Assembly: GCA_024643325.1 (NCBI GenBank)
Contig: JAHEND010000001.1
Location: 124,001-188,000 of the forward strand
Length of the DNA stretch: 64,000 nt
Reading direction: 5' to 3'
Source: Sediminicola sp.
Lineage (GTDB): Bacteria; Bacteroidota; Bacteroidia; Flavobacteriales; Flavobacteriaceae
The notes under the pieces are model-generated. The model was not told the origin of the DNA. It saw only the letters and a program-made list of their open reading frames with translations, and ran no database searches. Of this stretch, positions 19,288-29,243 are shown piece after piece (positions within the stretch are counted from its first letter, which is position 1; each line of letters begins with the position of its first letter). The translations under genes and the position numbers were made by a program.

Positions 19288-22098
19288 TTATTTTAATTTC
19301 TTTTTAACCGCTACTTCTTGGAAGGCTTCTATAACGTCTAATTCTCTAATGTCGTTGTAATTCTTCACTTGAAGCCCACAGTCATAGCCTTTGGCTACTT
19401 CTTTGGCGTCATCTTTGAAACGTTTTAAAGAAGACAGTGTTCCGGTATAAATAACGACACCATCTCTAATTAAACGAATGTTTGAATTTCTAAAGATTTT
19501 ACCTGTCAGCACCATACATCCCGCAATAGTACCCACCTTAGAAATCTTAAAGGTCTCTCTAATTTCAGCTGTACCTGTAATTTCCTCTTTCATCTCTGGA
19601 GACAACATACCCTCCATGGCATCTTTGAGTTCATTAATAGCGTCGTAGATAATAGAGTACATTCTAATATCAATTTCTTCCTTATCTGCTATAGACCTAG
19701 CATTCCCCATTGGGCGAACGTTAAATCCAATAATAATCGCATCTGAGGCAGAAGCCAATAAGACGTCGGACTCTGTTATAGGCCCTACTCCTTTATGGAT
19801 AATATTTACTTGTATCTCGTCTGTAGAAAGTTTTTGGAACGAATCTGTCAGTGCTTCTACGGAACCATCTACATCTCCTTTTAAGATCACGTTTAACTCC
19901 TTGAAATCTCCAAGTGCAATACGCCTTCCTATCTCATCTAAGGTAATGTGTCGCTGTGTTCTAACAGATTGCTCTCTCATTAATTGAGAACGCTTTGTTG
20001 CAATTTGCTTGGCTTCACGTTCGTCTTCGAATACATTGAATTTATCTCCTGCTTGTGGCGCACCATCTAATCCCAATACAGAAATTGGCGTAGAAGGTCC
20101 AGCCTCCGTAATATTTTGTCCACGCTCATCTTGCATGGCTTTTACTTTTCCACTGCAAGTTCCCGCTAGTAAATAATCTCCAATTCTAAGGGTACCCGCC
20201 TGAACCAATACGGTAGACACATAACCCCTTCCTTTATCCAAAAAAGCTTCTACTACTGTACCTACAGCACGTTTATCCGGATTGGCTTTTAATTCTAAAA
20301 GTTCTGCTTCTAACAAGACTTTTTCTAAAAGCTCTTTTATACCTAAGCCAGTTTTAGCAGAAATATCATGAGACTGTATTTTACCCCCCCAGTCTTCTAC
20401 CAATAAATTCATCTGAGCCAGCCCTTCTTTAATCTTATCTGGATTAGCAGCAGGTCTGTCTATTTTGTTTATAGCAAATACAATGGGGACACCAGCAGCT
20501 TGCGCATGGCTAATGGCCTCTTTTGTCTGCGGCATAATGTCGTCGTCCGCAGCTACTACAATAATAGCAATGTCAGTCACTTGAGCACCACGAGCACGCA
20601 TGGCCGTAAAGGCCTCGTGACCTGGTGTATCTAAGAAAGCGATCTTCTGACCACCCTCTAAAGTTACCCCGTAGGCACCAATATGCTGTGTAATTCCCCC
20701 ACTCTCGCCGGCAATCACATTTTCTTTTCTAATATAATCTAAGAGCGACGTTTTACCGTGATCTACGTGACCCATTACTGTTACTATTGGTGCTCTAGAC
20801 ACCAAATCTTCTGCAGTGTCTTCTACCTCAACAATAGCTTCTTCAATATCTGCAGTCACAAACTCTACTTGATAACCGAATTCTTCTGCTACTATAGAAA
20901 GGGTTTCTGCGTCTAAACGTTGGTTCATGGTAACCATGATACCAAGAGACATACAGGCAGAGATAATCTGAGTGGTAGAAACATCCATCATGGTAGCTAC
21001 TTCATTTGCCGTAACAAACTCAGTTACCTTGAGGATTTTGCTTTCTAATTCTTGCTGCTCTAGGTCTTTTTCCGTTTGCTCCCTGTGAGACTCACGTTTG
21101 TCTCTTCGGTACTTAGCCCCTTTTCCTTTTTTGGATTTCCCCTGTAATTTCTCCAGGGTTTCTCGTACTTGTTTTTGTACTTCCTCTTCTGTTGGCTCTA
21201 CTTTTGGCGCAGCATTAAATCGTTGGCCTGCAGTAGCTTTACCTCTTGGTCCTGTCCCCCTCTGTCTAGGTGCGGCTGCAGCTGCAGCGCCAGGACCTCC
21301 AGAAGGAGATACTATTCTTTTACGTCTTTTCTTATTGTCGTCATTGCTAGAAGAAGCAACAGGTTTTTTCTTAGGCTTAGTAAACTGAGACAAATCTATT
21401 TTGTCTCCCATAATTTTAGGCCCACTTAATTTCTTGTACTGTGTAGCAATAGATCCCGTAGGCTGCTCTGCTTCTGACAATGGCTTAGCAGCTGGCGTTT
21501 CTTCCTTAGCCACTACAGTCTCCTCTTTTGCAGACGTTTCTTTTTGTGGTGCTTCTTTTACTGGCGCTTTTTCTGTTGCTTTGGCTGCTGGCGCAGCCGA
21601 TACTATCTTAAGACCAGCTGCTTTTGGCGCAGCTGCCCTAATGACTTCTTGTTTTGGCGCTGCTTTGGGCATTGCTTCTTTAGGAGCAGCAGGTGCCTCA
21701 TTTACAGCCTCTGGAGCAGGAGTCGCATTATCTGTTGGAGTGGCTAAATCAATTTTACCTACCGTAGTTGGCCCAGTAAGAGATCCTTTCGCTTTAATCA
21801 CCTCGGCAGCTCTTGCTTCTTTAGCTAAACGCTTTTCTTCTTGCTCTTTTTCAAGTTCAATTCTAATAGCCTCCTTTTCTTTTCTCTTTTCTTCACCCAC
21901 TTCCTTGGAAGCAACTTTCTTGCTCATATCCGTTTGGAACTGGTCTAAAAGAACCTGATGCACTTCTTCCGATATTTTAGTAGTAGGCCTTGCCTCAATA
22001 GCATGCCCATTAGCCGCTAGGTAGTCTACCGCTCTATCCAGTGAAATGTTTAATTCTCTTAGGACTTTATTAAGCCTAATGGTTGCATTCTCTGCCAT
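19288..22098 (-). CDS. infB: Translation initiation factor IF-2
   Basis: GTPase that brings initiator tRNA to the 30S subunit and promotes subunit joining. 936 aa. Residues 1-60 form an IF2_N-type domain. A long low-complexity linker rich in Ala, Pro, Glu and Lys follows (about 65-300). A second N-terminal domain lies near 355-410. The G domain shows [11 protein letters not shown] (about 441), [11 protein letters not shown] (about 490) and NKID. C-terminal beta-barrel domains complete the protein. It is the last gene of rimP-nusA-infB, 96 bases after nusA, and shares the bidirectional terminator downstream. Confidence 0.98.
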   Translation of the reverse strand: MAENATIRLNKVLRELNISLDRAVDYLAANGHAIEARPTTKISEEVHQVLLDQFQTDMSKKVASKEVGEEKRKEKEAIRIELEKEQEEKRLAKEARAAEVIKAKGSLTGPTTVGKIDLATPTDNATPAPEAVNEAPAAPKEAMPKAAPKQEVIRAAAPKAAGLKIVSAAPAAKATEKAPVKEAPQKETSAKEETVVAKEETPAAKPLSEAEQPTGSIATQYKKLSGPKIMGDKIDLSQFTKPKKKPVASSSNDDNKKRRKRIVSPSGGPGAAAAAAPRQRGTGPRGKATAGQRFNAAPKVEPTEEEVQKQVRETLEKLQGKSKKGKGAKYRRDKRESHREQTEKDLEQQELESKILKVTEFVTANEVATMMDVSTTQIISACMSLGIMVTMNQRLDAETLSIVAEEFGYQVEFVTADIEEAIVEVEDTAEDLVSRAPIVTVMGHVDHGKTSLLDYIRKENVIAGESGGITQHIGAYGVTLEGGQKIAFLDTPGHEAFTAMRARGAQVTDIAIIVVAADDDIMPQTKEAISHAQAAGVPIVFAINKIDRPAANPDKIKEGLAQMNLLVEDWGGKIQSHDISAKTGLGIKELLEKVLLEAELLELKANPDKRAVGTVVEAFLDKGRGYVSTVLVQAGTLRIGDYLLAGTCSGKVKAMQDERGQNITEAGPSTPISVLGLDGAPQAGDKFNVFEDEREAKQIATKRSQLMREQSVRTQRHITLDEIGRRIALGDFKELNVILKGDVDGSVEALTDSFQKLSTDEIQVNIIHKGVGPITESDVLLASASDAIIIGFNVRPMGNARSIADKEEIDIRMYSIIYDAINELKDAMEGMLSPEMKEEITGTAEIRETFKISKVGTIAGCMVLTGKIFRNSNIRLIRDGVVIYTGTLSSLKRFKDDAKEVAKGYDCGLQVKNYNDIRELDVIEAFQEVAVKKKLK

Positions 22099-22194
22099 AA
22101 AAAAAATTTGTGCTTACTAGTATTTTTCTGCTAATATAAATAATGAAATAGGTTCAAGGATAAAATCCTTTAATTATTTGTGTATTACCTATTG

Positions 22195-23427
22195 CTAACT
22201 TTCTAATTCTTCTTTTAGAATTCTAACAACATCTAAAATTGTCTCCTCTTCTAAATCTGTTCTCTTTGCTAAATCTTCTACATCTTGTTCCAACACCGCT
22301 CTCGCTGTATCCAAACCGATCTTAGACAATTCTGCAATAATCCATGCATCTATTTCATCAGAGAATTCTGTCAATTCAACATCTTCCTCCACCCCTTCTC
22401 TAAAGACATCTATTTCATATCCAGTCAATTGACCAGCCAATCTAATATTATGACCGCCACGACCAATAGCCTTAGAAACTTCCTCTGGCTTTAAATAGAC
22501 TTGAGCAGTCATTTTTTCGTCGTCCAACTTTACAGAAGAAACCCTGGCTGGACTCAAAGCCCTTGTTACCAATAAAGTAGGGTTATTCGTCCAATTAATT
22601 ACATCTATATTCTCGTTGCCCAATTCTTTGACAATCCCATGAATTCTCGATCCCTTCATTCCCACACAGGCACCCACTGGATCTATACGATCGTCGTAAG
22701 AATCTACCGCAACTTTAGCTTTTTCTCCTGGAATTCGAACTGCCTTTTTAATGGTGATTAAACCGTCAAAAACCTCTGGAATTTCCTGGAAGAATAGTTG
22801 CTCTAAGAATAGTGGTGAAGTCCTACTCATAATTATGGCAGGCTTGTTCCCTTTTAATTCTACACTTTCAATAATCCCCCTAACATTGTCGCCTTTTCTA
22901 AAGAAATCTGCTGGTATTTGCTTGTCTTTTGGGAGGATAATTTCATTTCCTTCGTCGTCCAATAAAATAATTGCCTGATGCCTAATATGGTGTACCTCAG
23001 CAGTGTATATCTCCCCTTCTAGGTCCTTAAATTGTTTGTAAATAGTGGTGTTGTCATGCTCGTGAATCTTGGCTATTAAATTTTGACGCAACGCCAAAAT
23101 AGCCCTTCTCCCCAAGTCAATTAGCTTCACCTCTTCCGAAACATCTTCTCCTACTTCAAAATCTGGCTCAATCTTTCTAGCCTCAGTAATAGATATCTCC
23201 TCATTTGGATCCATCACATCTGTATCTTCTACTACCACTCTGTTTCTCCAAATCTCTAAATCCCCTTTGTCTGGGTTAATGATAATATCAAAATTGTCAT
23301 CTGATCCAAATTTCTTTTTTAAAGCACTTCTAAAAACCTCTTCTAAAATGGCCATTAGGGTTACTCTATCAATAAACTTGTCATCTTTAAATTCTGAGAA
23401 AGATTCAATAAGCGCAATATTTTCCAT
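22195..23427 (-). CDS. nusA: Transcription elongation/termination factor NusA
   Basis: Binds RNA polymerase and nascent RNA, modulating pausing, termination and antitermination. The 410-aa protein has the N-terminal polymerase-binding domain (1-130), an S1 domain (about 135-200, with EVHHIRHQAIIL), and two KH domains. The KH region includes VGACVGMKGSRIHGIVKEL and IGRGGHNIRLAGQLTG with the GxxG loops. A short acidic C-terminal helical region ends the chain; the two acidic repeats of the E. coli protein are missing, as is usual outside gamma-proteobacteria. It follows rimP by 11 bases in the rimP-nusA-infB operon. Confidence 0.97.
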   Translation of the reverse strand: MENIALIESFSEFKDDKFIDRVTLMAILEEVFRSALKKKFGSDDNFDIIINPDKGDLEIWRNRVVVEDTDVMDPNEEISITEARKIEPDFEVGEDVSEEVKLIDLGRRAILALRQNLIAKIHEHDNTTIYKQFKDLEGEIYTAEVHHIRHQAIILLDDEGNEIILPKDKQIPADFFRKGDNVRGIIESVELKGNKPAIIMSRTSPLFLEQLFFQEIPEVFDGLITIKKAVRIPGEKAKVAVDSYDDRIDPVGACVGMKGSRIHGIVKELGNENIDVINWTNNPTLLVTRALSPARVSSVKLDDEKMTAQVYLKPEEVSKAIGRGGHNIRLAGQLTGYEIDVFREGVEEDVELTEFSDEIDAWIIAELSKIGLDTARAVLEQDVEDLAKRTDLEEETILDVVRILKEELES

Positions 23428-23438
23428 CTTGCTATCTA

Positions 23439-23900
23439 TTAAAATTTAAGGTTCACTTTTGCTTCTTTAATATCTGAAAAAGCAATTTCTTGCTCTTTAG
23501 TAACGGTTACTTTACCCTTTCCTATTGGTTTGGGTTCTCTTGCTTTCCACTGTAATTTAATTCCATGATCTAGGATGTCTATGAGATTTCCTTCTACCGT
23601 TTCATTTTCAGTGCGAACCGTCAGAGAACGGTTCAGGTTTTTTTTGTATTGCCTAGGCATTACTAATGGAGCTGTAGCGCCTGCAGAGGCTACTTCCAAT
23701 CCAAAATCTATGGTTTCCCTGTCCAAGTTGTGCTCAATAGCACGACTCACATTCATGCAATCTTGAAGTGTCACGCCAGTATCCCCATCTAATACCACGG
23801 AGATTTTTTTGTCTGTTGTAATCTTAAAATCTATTAAAAACAGGGATGGATTTTCTTCCAAAGCTGCATCTAATAAGGTCCTTACTTCTTTTTCGAACAT
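23439..23900 (-). CDS. rimP: Ribosome maturation factor RimP
   Basis: Assists late 30S subunit assembly. 153 aa, the usual size, with the N-terminal alpha/beta domain (VTLQDCMNVSRAIEHNLD near residue 43 and the signature FGLEVASAG near 67) and a C-terminal SH3-like beta domain (VEGNLIDILDHGIKLQWK near 103). It is the first gene of rimP-nusA-infB. Its leader of about 55 bases contains a strong hairpin, described separately, and a full TTG-N19-TAnnTTTG promoter lies just upstream. Confidence 0.95.
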   Translation of the reverse strand: MFEKEVRTLLDAALEENPSLFLIDFKITTDKKISVVLDGDTGVTLQDCMNVSRAIEHNLDRETIDFGLEVASAGATAPLVMPRQYKKNLNRSLTVRTENETVEGNLIDILDHGIKLQWKAREPKPIGKGKVTVTKEQEIAFSDIKEAKVNLKF

Positions 23901-23917
23901 AGATTTATGGGTAATAA

Positions 23918-23942
23918 AAGAGGGGACTTTTGGTCCCCTCTT
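23918..23942 (-). promoter_or_regulatory. Terminator-like hairpin in the rimP-nusA-infB leader
   Basis: A 10-bp perfect stem (AAGAGGGGAC / GTCCCCTCTT) with a five-base loop lies between the promoter and the rimP ATG, 18 bases before the start. On the minus strand it is followed by TTTTATTA. It could be an attenuator, a stabilising 5' hairpin or a binding site; the sequence alone does not decide. Confidence 0.6.
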
Positions 23943-23965
23943 ATTCCTTTATCATTTAATCGCCA

Positions 23966-23995
23966 CAAATATACAATATTTTAGCCATTAAACAA
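23966..23995 (-). promoter_or_regulatory. Promoter of rimP-nusA-infB (TTG-N19-TATATTTG)
   Basis: On the minus strand, TTG (23995-23993), a 19-base spacer and TATATTTG (23973-23966) match the Bacteroidota consensus fully. The -33 box directly abuts the T-run of the tRNA-Gln terminator, so the two units are packed tightly but insulated. Confidence 0.75.
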
Positions 23996-23996
23996 T

Positions 23997-24030
23997 AAAA
24001 AACCCAAAGTGAAAACTTTGGGTTTTTTTG
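23997..24030 (-). terminator. Terminator after tRNA-Gln
   Basis: Minus strand: nine-base-pair stem AACCCAAAG/CTTTGGGTT with a six-base loop and a following T-run, directly after the tRNA-Gln 3' end. The right side also has a T-run on the plus strand, so it may act both ways. Confidence 0.85.
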
Positions 24031-24102
24031 TTGGTCTACAAGGACTCGAACCTTGAACGACTGTACCAAAAACAGCTGTGTTACCAATTACACCATAGAC
24101 CA
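24031..24102 (-). tRNA. tRNA-Gln (anticodon UUG)
   Basis: 72-base cloverleaf. Acceptor stem TGGTCTA/TAGACCA, anticodon stem GCTGT/ACAGT enclosing loop TTTTGGT (anticodon TTG), and a T-arm with GGTTCGAGTCC. The U1-A72 pair is typical of tRNA-Gln. The 3' CCA is not encoded (the discriminator A is followed by CAA). It has its own promoter and terminator. Confidence 0.97.
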
Positions 24103-24120
24103 CTACCGTATAAGAGGCTG

Positions 24121-24150
24121 CAAATTTAAAACAAAGTTTGTATTATCAAA
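24121..24150 (-). promoter_or_regulatory. Promoter of tRNA-Gln (TTTG-N18-TAAATTTG)
   Basis: Minus strand TTTG (24150-24147), 18-base spacer, then TAAATTTG (24128-24121), 18 bases upstream of the mature tRNA 5' end. Both boxes fit the Bacteroidota consensus. Confidence 0.65.
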
Positions 24151-24290
24151 ACAAAACTTTTCTTTTTTTTCCAAAGACATTGATTGGTCCACAATTTTCT
24201 ACTAACAAAAGGTGTGAAAAGCAATTTCTTGTAGCATAAAAAGCTGTTAAAGCTTTCAAAATTTAAAGCCTGAATAAACATATTAATTAG

Positions 24291-24298
24291 TAATTTCG
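24291..24298 (+). promoter_or_regulatory. Candidate -7 box for the DUF2723 gene
   Basis: TAATTTCG matches TAnnTTTG at seven of eight positions and ends 22 bases before the ATG. No -33 TTG is seen. Confidence 0.35.
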
Positions 24299-24320
24299 CT
24301 CTGTTACAAAAAACAAGCAC

Positions 24321-27300
24321 ATGTTTTCAAAAGATTTTGACCTTTGGGACCGCCGTTTGGGGTGGGTAGTTTTTTTTATATCACTCATAACTTATGCCTT
24401 AACCGTTGAACCTACCGGTAGCTTTTGGGATGCAGGTGAATATATTGCAACTGCAGCCAAACTTCAAATTGGGCACCCACCTGGGGCGCCTTTACTTCAG
24501 ATGATCGGCGCTTTCTTTGCCATGTTTGCCTTAGAACCCACGCAGATAGCGAGAATGGTGAATTATGTTTCTAGCGTCTCTTCTGCATTTACTATCTTAT
24601 TTATGTTTTGGACCATTACCAATTTACTCAGAAAATTGATTGGCAAAACAGCTGAATTGTCAAATTCACAAGCCATAGCTGTTTTAGGTAGTGGTGTAGT
24701 GGGGTCATTGGCATTTACTTTTTCTGACAGTTTTTGGTTTAATGCTGTTGAAACGGAAGTTTACGCTATGGCCAGTTTAATCATGGCAGTATTACTCTGG
24801 CTGGGACTGAAATGGACCGACAACTTAGATAACGACAGGGGAGATAAATGGCTTCTGCTCATCTCATTTATTGTGGGACTTACCTTTGGGATTCAATTTA
24901 TGGGCTTTCTAGCCATCCCTTCCATTGGCTTACTTTATTATTTTAAAAAATACAAAACAACCACCATAAAAAACTTTCTCTTGGCCAATATTGCAGTGGT
25001 TGGGATTCTAATGCTGGTCTATAAGTTTTCCCTCACCTATGTGCTCAAAGCGTTTGGTTGGTCTGAAGTCTTTTTTGTAAACACCTTTGGGCTGCCTTTC
25101 AATTCTGGCTCTATTATCATGGCGGCAGCTTTTATAAGTGCTTTCTACTACGCTTTAAAGTTTACGAGGTCCAAGCAAATGATTGGCGCTAATACCGTAG
25201 TGCTTTCTCTTATGTTTTTATTTTTAGGCTTTTCGTCTTGGCTTATGCTACCTATTAGGGCAAACGCAGGAGTGATTATTAACGAAAATGATCCTTCAGA
25301 TGCTCGTTCCTTATTGGCATACTACAACAGAGAACAATATCCTGGCGTAGACAGTCCGGTGTATGGCGCCTACTATTCCAACGCGTATAGTACGGCTAGC
25401 ATTGAAAAAGATGACAAACCAAAATACGAAAAAGATTACACCACAGGTAAATATGTTGTAGTCAATCATTTTAAGGGAGCGCTACAAGGATCAGATCCTG
25501 CACATGAAGGCTTTTTACCCAGAATGTGGAGTGAGCAAAACGCTGAAAACTACATGCGTTATTTTGGGCCATTAAAATTCAGAATTAAAAGAGATTATCT
25601 GGGCAATAAAGAATTGACAACTACGGTAGGGCAATTTAAAAATGGCTTAGAAAAAGGAGAAATTGATGTAGAACAGTATATCACTTTCTTGAGAGAATTC
25701 AGAGATTATATAGACGTAATCCCACCCAGCCTCATGGATAACATAAATTATATGTTTTCTTTTCAATTTAATTATATGTACTGGCGCTATTTCATGTGGA
25801 ATTTTACTGGTAAACAAGACGACATTCAAGGACGTTATGACAACCATGGAAACTGGCTCAGCGGCATTTCTTTTATAGACAGTCCTAGAGTCGGAAGCCA
25901 AGAGAATTTACCCGCAGACCTTTTAAACAATAAAGGAAGAAATACTTATTATTTCTTACCCCTTATTCTTGGTGTTATTGGCATTTTATTTCAATTTAAA
26001 AAAGACAAGAAGCAATTTTGGACCTTATTTGTGTTTTTCATGTTTACTGGGCTAGCCATTCAATTTTACACCAATCCTTCCATTTTTCAACCTAGAGAAC
26101 GGGACTACTCTTTGGTAGGATCATTTTACATATTCGCACTTTGGATAGGAATAGGCGTTTATGGACTCTTTAACGAATTATCCTCTTTCACTAAAAAAAC
26201 TTGGCTTTCTCCAGTTGTGGTGGGATTGTGTTTTTTAGCGGTGCCAGCTCTTATGGGGTTTCAAAACTGGGACGATCACGACAGATCCAATAGAAAGACC
26301 GCGCAGAGTACTGCTAAAGCTTATTTAAATTCCACCCAAAAAGACAGTGGTGCCATTTTATTTACTATTGGAGACAACGACACCTTTCCCCTTTGGTATG
26401 CTCAAGAAATTGAGGGGTACAGAACAGATGTCAGGGTCATAAATACCAGCTTATTCGCTACAGATTGGTATATAGATCAAATGAAAAGAAAGGCTTATGA
26501 AAGTGATCCCATTCCTTCTAAACTCACCCATGACTTGTACCACTACGGAAATAGGGATGCCATTTACTTCCAGGAAGTGACAAATAAAAGATGGGATATT
26601 AAGGACTTTATTAGTTGGGTAGGCAGTGACAAACCTCAAACAAAATTTAAATATCTTTTGGAAGCACAAGGCGCAGACTTGAGCCAGTATTCTGAAAGCA
26701 ACTTAGATATAGTGTACTACCCTACAAATAAAATCAGGGTTCCTGTAAACAAAGAAAATGTATTGGCTAGTGGCTTGGTGAAAGCAAAAGACAGCGCACT
26801 AATTGTAGATTATATAGACATTGATCTTCCCAAGTCTGCAATTCCTAAAAACAGGTTACTCATGTTAGATCTTTTAGCTCATAATGATTGGAAAAGACCT
26901 CTCTACTTTTCAGGAGGAAGTTTCGAAGATGGTGAATATCTTTGGATGAAAGACTACCTTCAATTAGACGGTTTGGCCTATAAGCTAGTGCCCATTAAAA
27001 CAACCTACGAAAGTGTTTTTGAGATGGGAAGGATAGACACAGACACCATGACAGAAATTGTCAAAAGCTGGGAATGGGGCAACTCAGGAGATCCCGAAGT
27101 GTATATTGACACCCAAACAAGGGTTCAGGGGCTTTCATTTAGAAGCAACCTTGCAAGACTAACAGAAACCCTAATTGGAGAAAATAAATTGAGTGAAGCC
27201 AAGGAAATTTTAGATATTGGCATGAATAATATGCCAGTAAAAGGTTTTGACTACTACAACTTTGTGGTCCCATTTATAGAAGGTTATTACGCTGTAGGGG

Positions 27301-27617
27301 CTCCTAAAGAAGCGAGGGGTATTTTTCGAGAACTCAAAAATATCTATCAAGACCACCTGAATTATTATGCTGCAATGGACATTAGTGATCAGTATAACAG
27401 CATTCAGAACATTATTGAAAACCTTGAGGGTTACCGAAGAATTCTAGACGTTTTGTCTATAGGAGACCGTCCGGAGATTACTGTAGAAGAAAGGCGTGAA
27501 TTCGAGCTATTTATGGATAAGTTCTCTCATTTCTATGAGGGAATGGAAGAAGATAATAACCGCTTTGAACCGGAGAACTATAACGAAACCATTCCATTAG
27601 ATAGTTCGCTAGAATAA
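24321..27617 (+). CDS. Large DUF2723 membrane protein (GT-C-like, putative protein O-glycosyltransferase)
   Basis: 1098 aa. The N-terminal 600 residues hold about 11-13 membrane helices with large loops, starting with a helix at 14-30 and the DUF2723 signature TVEPTGSFWDAGEYIATAA near residue 29, whose acidic residues fit a GT-C type active site. The C-terminal 450 residues are soluble, beginning with a segment containing SGAILFTIGDNDTFPLWYAQ near 675, and end in a helical tail. DUF2723 members have been linked to protein O-mannosylation-like chemistry (TMEM260 relatives). Flavobacteria O-glycosylate periplasmic proteins, so a role there is plausible but not shown here. Confidence 0.82.
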   Translation: MFSKDFDLWDRRLGWVVFFISLITYALTVEPTGSFWDAGEYIATAAKLQIGHPPGAPLLQMIGAFFAMFALEPTQIARMVNYVSSVSSAFTILFMFWTITNLLRKLIGKTAELSNSQAIAVLGSGVVGSLAFTFSDSFWFNAVETEVYAMASLIMAVLLWLGLKWTDNLDNDRGDKWLLLISFIVGLTFGIQFMGFLAIPSIGLLYYFKKYKTTTIKNFLLANIAVVGILMLVYKFSLTYVLKAFGWSEVFFVNTFGLPFNSGSIIMAAAFISAFYYALKFTRSKQMIGANTVVLSLMFLFLGFSSWLMLPIRANAGVIINENDPSDARSLLAYYNREQYPGVDSPVYGAYYSNAYSTASIEKDDKPKYEKDYTTGKYVVVNHFKGALQGSDPAHEGFLPRMWSEQNAENYMRYFGPLKFRIKRDYLGNKELTTTVGQFKNGLEKGEIDVEQYITFLREFRDYIDVIPPSLMDNINYMFSFQFNYMYWRYFMWNFTGKQDDIQGRYDNHGNWLSGISFIDSPRVGSQENLPADLLNNKGRNTYYFLPLILGVIGILFQFKKDKKQFWTLFVFFMFTGLAIQFYTNPSIFQPRERDYSLVGSFYIFALWIGIGVYGLFNELSSFTKKTWLSPVVVGLCFLAVPALMGFQNWDDHDRSNRKTAQSTAKAYLNSTQKDSGAILFTIGDNDTFPLWYAQEIEGYRTDVRVINTSLFATDWYIDQMKRKAYESDPIPSKLTHDLYHYGNRDAIYFQEVTNKRWDIKDFISWVGSDKPQTKFKYLLEAQGADLSQYSESNLDIVYYPTNKIRVPVNKENVLASGLVKAKDSALIVDYIDIDLPKSAIPKNRLLMLDLLAHNDWKRPLYFSGGSFEDGEYLWMKDYLQLDGLAYKLVPIKTTYESVFEMGRIDTDTMTEIVKSWEWGNSGDPEVYIDTQTRVQGLSFRSNLARLTETLIGENKLSEAKEILDIGMNNMPVKGFDYYNFVVPFIEGYYAVGAPKEARGIFRELKNIYQDHLNYYAAMDISDQYNSIQNIIENLEGYRRILDVLSIGDRPEITVEERREFELFMDKFSHFYEGMEEDNNRFEPENYNETIPLDSSLE

Positions 27618-27649
27618 CAACATTGTATTAATCTGAAATTTTGGGGAAT

Positions 27650-27946
27650 TTATGCGTATTCTTCTATAATACCCATAAGAGTTACAGCGTCTTGCTCACC
27701 GCTCTGACGCCAAACCATCTCACCTCCTTTATACACCATAAGTGTAGGTAATGTAGTGACCCTTAAGGCGTCTGCTAAATCTTTGTTTTTGTCTGTGTCT
27801 ATTTTAATGACTTTACCCTTATCTCCAATAGCAGCAGCTACACTTCTAAGTACCTCGTGCATAGACTGAGAAGCTTCATCCCAGTCTGCATAAAAATCTA
27901 TGAGAACTGGAATATTTATGTCTATTAATTCGCCAAATTTTGACAT
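27650..27946 (-). CDS. Thioredoxin-fold protein without catalytic cysteines
   Basis: 98 aa, about thioredoxin size. The fold is recognisable: VLIDFYADWDEASQSM near residues 14-29 aligns with the thioredoxin active-site helix, KVIKIDTDKNKDLADALRVTTLPTLMVYKGG follows with the cis-proline (TLPT), and EEYA ends the chain. The CGPC motif is replaced by DEAS at residues 23-26, and the protein contains no cysteine at all, so it cannot do disulfide exchange. It may be a binding or chaperone-like protein. It is separated from the metallophosphoesterase by 51 bases holding its own -7 box. Confidence 0.85.
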   Translation of the reverse strand: MSKFGELIDINIPVLIDFYADWDEASQSMHEVLRSVAAAIGDKGKVIKIDTDKNKDLADALRVTTLPTLMVYKGGEMVWRQSGEQDAVTLMGIIEEYA

Positions 27947-27967
27947 AGTATTTTTTTATAATGTAAT

Positions 27968-27975
27968 CAAATGTA
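27968..27975 (-). promoter_or_regulatory. -7 box for the thioredoxin-fold gene
   Basis: Minus strand TACATTTG is a full TAnnTTTG match, 21 bases upstream of the ATG at 27946. Confidence 0.5.
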
Positions 27976-27997
27976 ATAAAAAAACCTAAAAAACCAC

Positions 27998-29218
27998 TTA
28001 AACAGCTTTTTTTAGGGTAATCACAGTGATTTCTGGCCAGATACCCACCCTTCCAGGGTAACCTAAAAACCCAAAACCTCTGTTGACATTTATGTATTGT
28101 CCCAATTCCTCATAAATACCGGCCCATTGTTTGTATCGCCATTTTACAGGACTCCATTTGATCCATCCTGGAATCTCAATTCCAAATTGCATTCCGTGGG
28201 TGTGACCACTCAAGGTTAAATGAAAATGCTGGGCATGAGGAATAACTTCTGCCTCCCAATGGGAAGGGTCGTGTGACAACAATATCTTAAAATCGTTTTC
28301 TTGTATCTCCGCAATAGCTTTATTGAGGTCTCCAGCTTTTTTAAATCCTCCTTTTCCCCAATTTTCAACCCCTATAATGGCTATTTTCTCCCCGTTCCTT
28401 TCAATGTATTTATGCTCATTCAAAAGAAGTTGAAAGCCCATTTCTTGTTGAATTTCTTTGAGTCTATTTAGATTGGCCTCCTTAGCTTCTGGAGAAGACC
28501 ATGAAACATAATCTCCGTAATCATGGTTGCCCAACACAGAAAAAACACCGTCTTTGGCTTTCAACTTTGAAAAACTAGACATCCATGGTTCCATCTCACT
28601 GGCCGTATTATTGACCAGATCTCCTGTAAAAAAAAGTACGTCTGACTGCTGTTGATTAATAAGATCAATCCCGTAGGCTATTTTCTCCGGATTGTCAAAA
28701 CTACCCGAGTGAATGTCTGAAATCTGGCTTATCTTATAGCCATCAAAAGCCTCAGGCAAATCTTCAAAAGTCAATATGTATTCAAGCACTTTATAACGGT
28801 ATTTACCCCTAAACATTCCATAGAGTAAGGCACCAAAAGGTAGGGCGGCAATTCCAAGGGCTAAGGCGCTAATAAAGCGTCTTCTTGAGGGTACAACTAC
28901 CGGTCGCTCCCAATGAAACGACTTCACTATTCCGGCCCACATAAATCTAAAAACATCTTCAAACATCAAAAAAGTGACTACAGCCAAACTAAATAAAAAC
29001 CAACTACCCACCAGTCCCATTGCGTAGGACTTATAAGGATTGGACACCCTAAATTCCGTGGAAGAAAAAGCAAAATGAAAGAGAAAAAATGCGAGTACTA
29101 AAATGGCTGATATTACATAGAAACCTGAGAATAATGGGCTTCTAAAAGCGGTTTTAAAGGCGTAGTAGCAGTACCAAGCAAAACCCAAATAAAAAATTAC
29201 AAAGAACAACCAACGCAT
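27998..29218 (-). CDS. Membrane-anchored metallophosphoesterase (YaeI/YkuE-like)
   Basis: 406 aa. The first 135 residues contain about four hydrophobic helices; from about residue 150 a calcineurin-like phosphoesterase domain follows. Metal-ligand motifs are all present: SDIHSGSFD, FFTGDLVNN, VLGNHDYGDY, LLSHDPSHW and LSGHTHGMQFG. Such proteins hydrolyse phosphoesters or phosphodiesters, and E. coli YaeI acts on lipid A-related or UDP-sugar substrates, but the substrate here is unknown. It lies 25 bases downstream of cutC on the same strand, so the two are probably co-transcribed. Confidence 0.9.
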   Translation of the reverse strand: MRWLFFVIFYLGFAWYCYYAFKTAFRSPLFSGFYVISAILVLAFFLFHFAFSSTEFRVSNPYKSYAMGLVGSWFLFSLAVVTFLMFEDVFRFMWAGIVKSFHWERPVVVPSRRRFISALALGIAALPFGALLYGMFRGKYRYKVLEYILTFEDLPEAFDGYKISQISDIHSGSFDNPEKIAYGIDLINQQQSDVLFFTGDLVNNTASEMEPWMSSFSKLKAKDGVFSVLGNHDYGDYVSWSSPEAKEANLNRLKEIQQEMGFQLLLNEHKYIERNGEKIAIIGVENWGKGGFKKAGDLNKAIAEIQENDFKILLSHDPSHWEAEVIPHAQHFHLTLSGHTHGMQFGIEIPGWIKWSPVKWRYKQWAGIYEELGQYINVNRGFGFLGYPGRVGIWPEITVITLKKAV

Positions 29219-29243
29219 ATATTTTTTTTATAAAGATAAGATT

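Noticed and set aside
21401-21958. 185-codon plus-strand open frame opposite infB
   Set aside because: It lies antisense to the Ala/Pro-rich linker of IF-2, whose codon bias opens frames on the other strand; no start context or domain.
24126-24320. 64-codon minus-strand open frame between tRNA-Gln and the DUF2723 gene
   Set aside because: It overlaps the tRNA-Gln promoter and DUF2723 upstream region and has a composition unlike a real protein.
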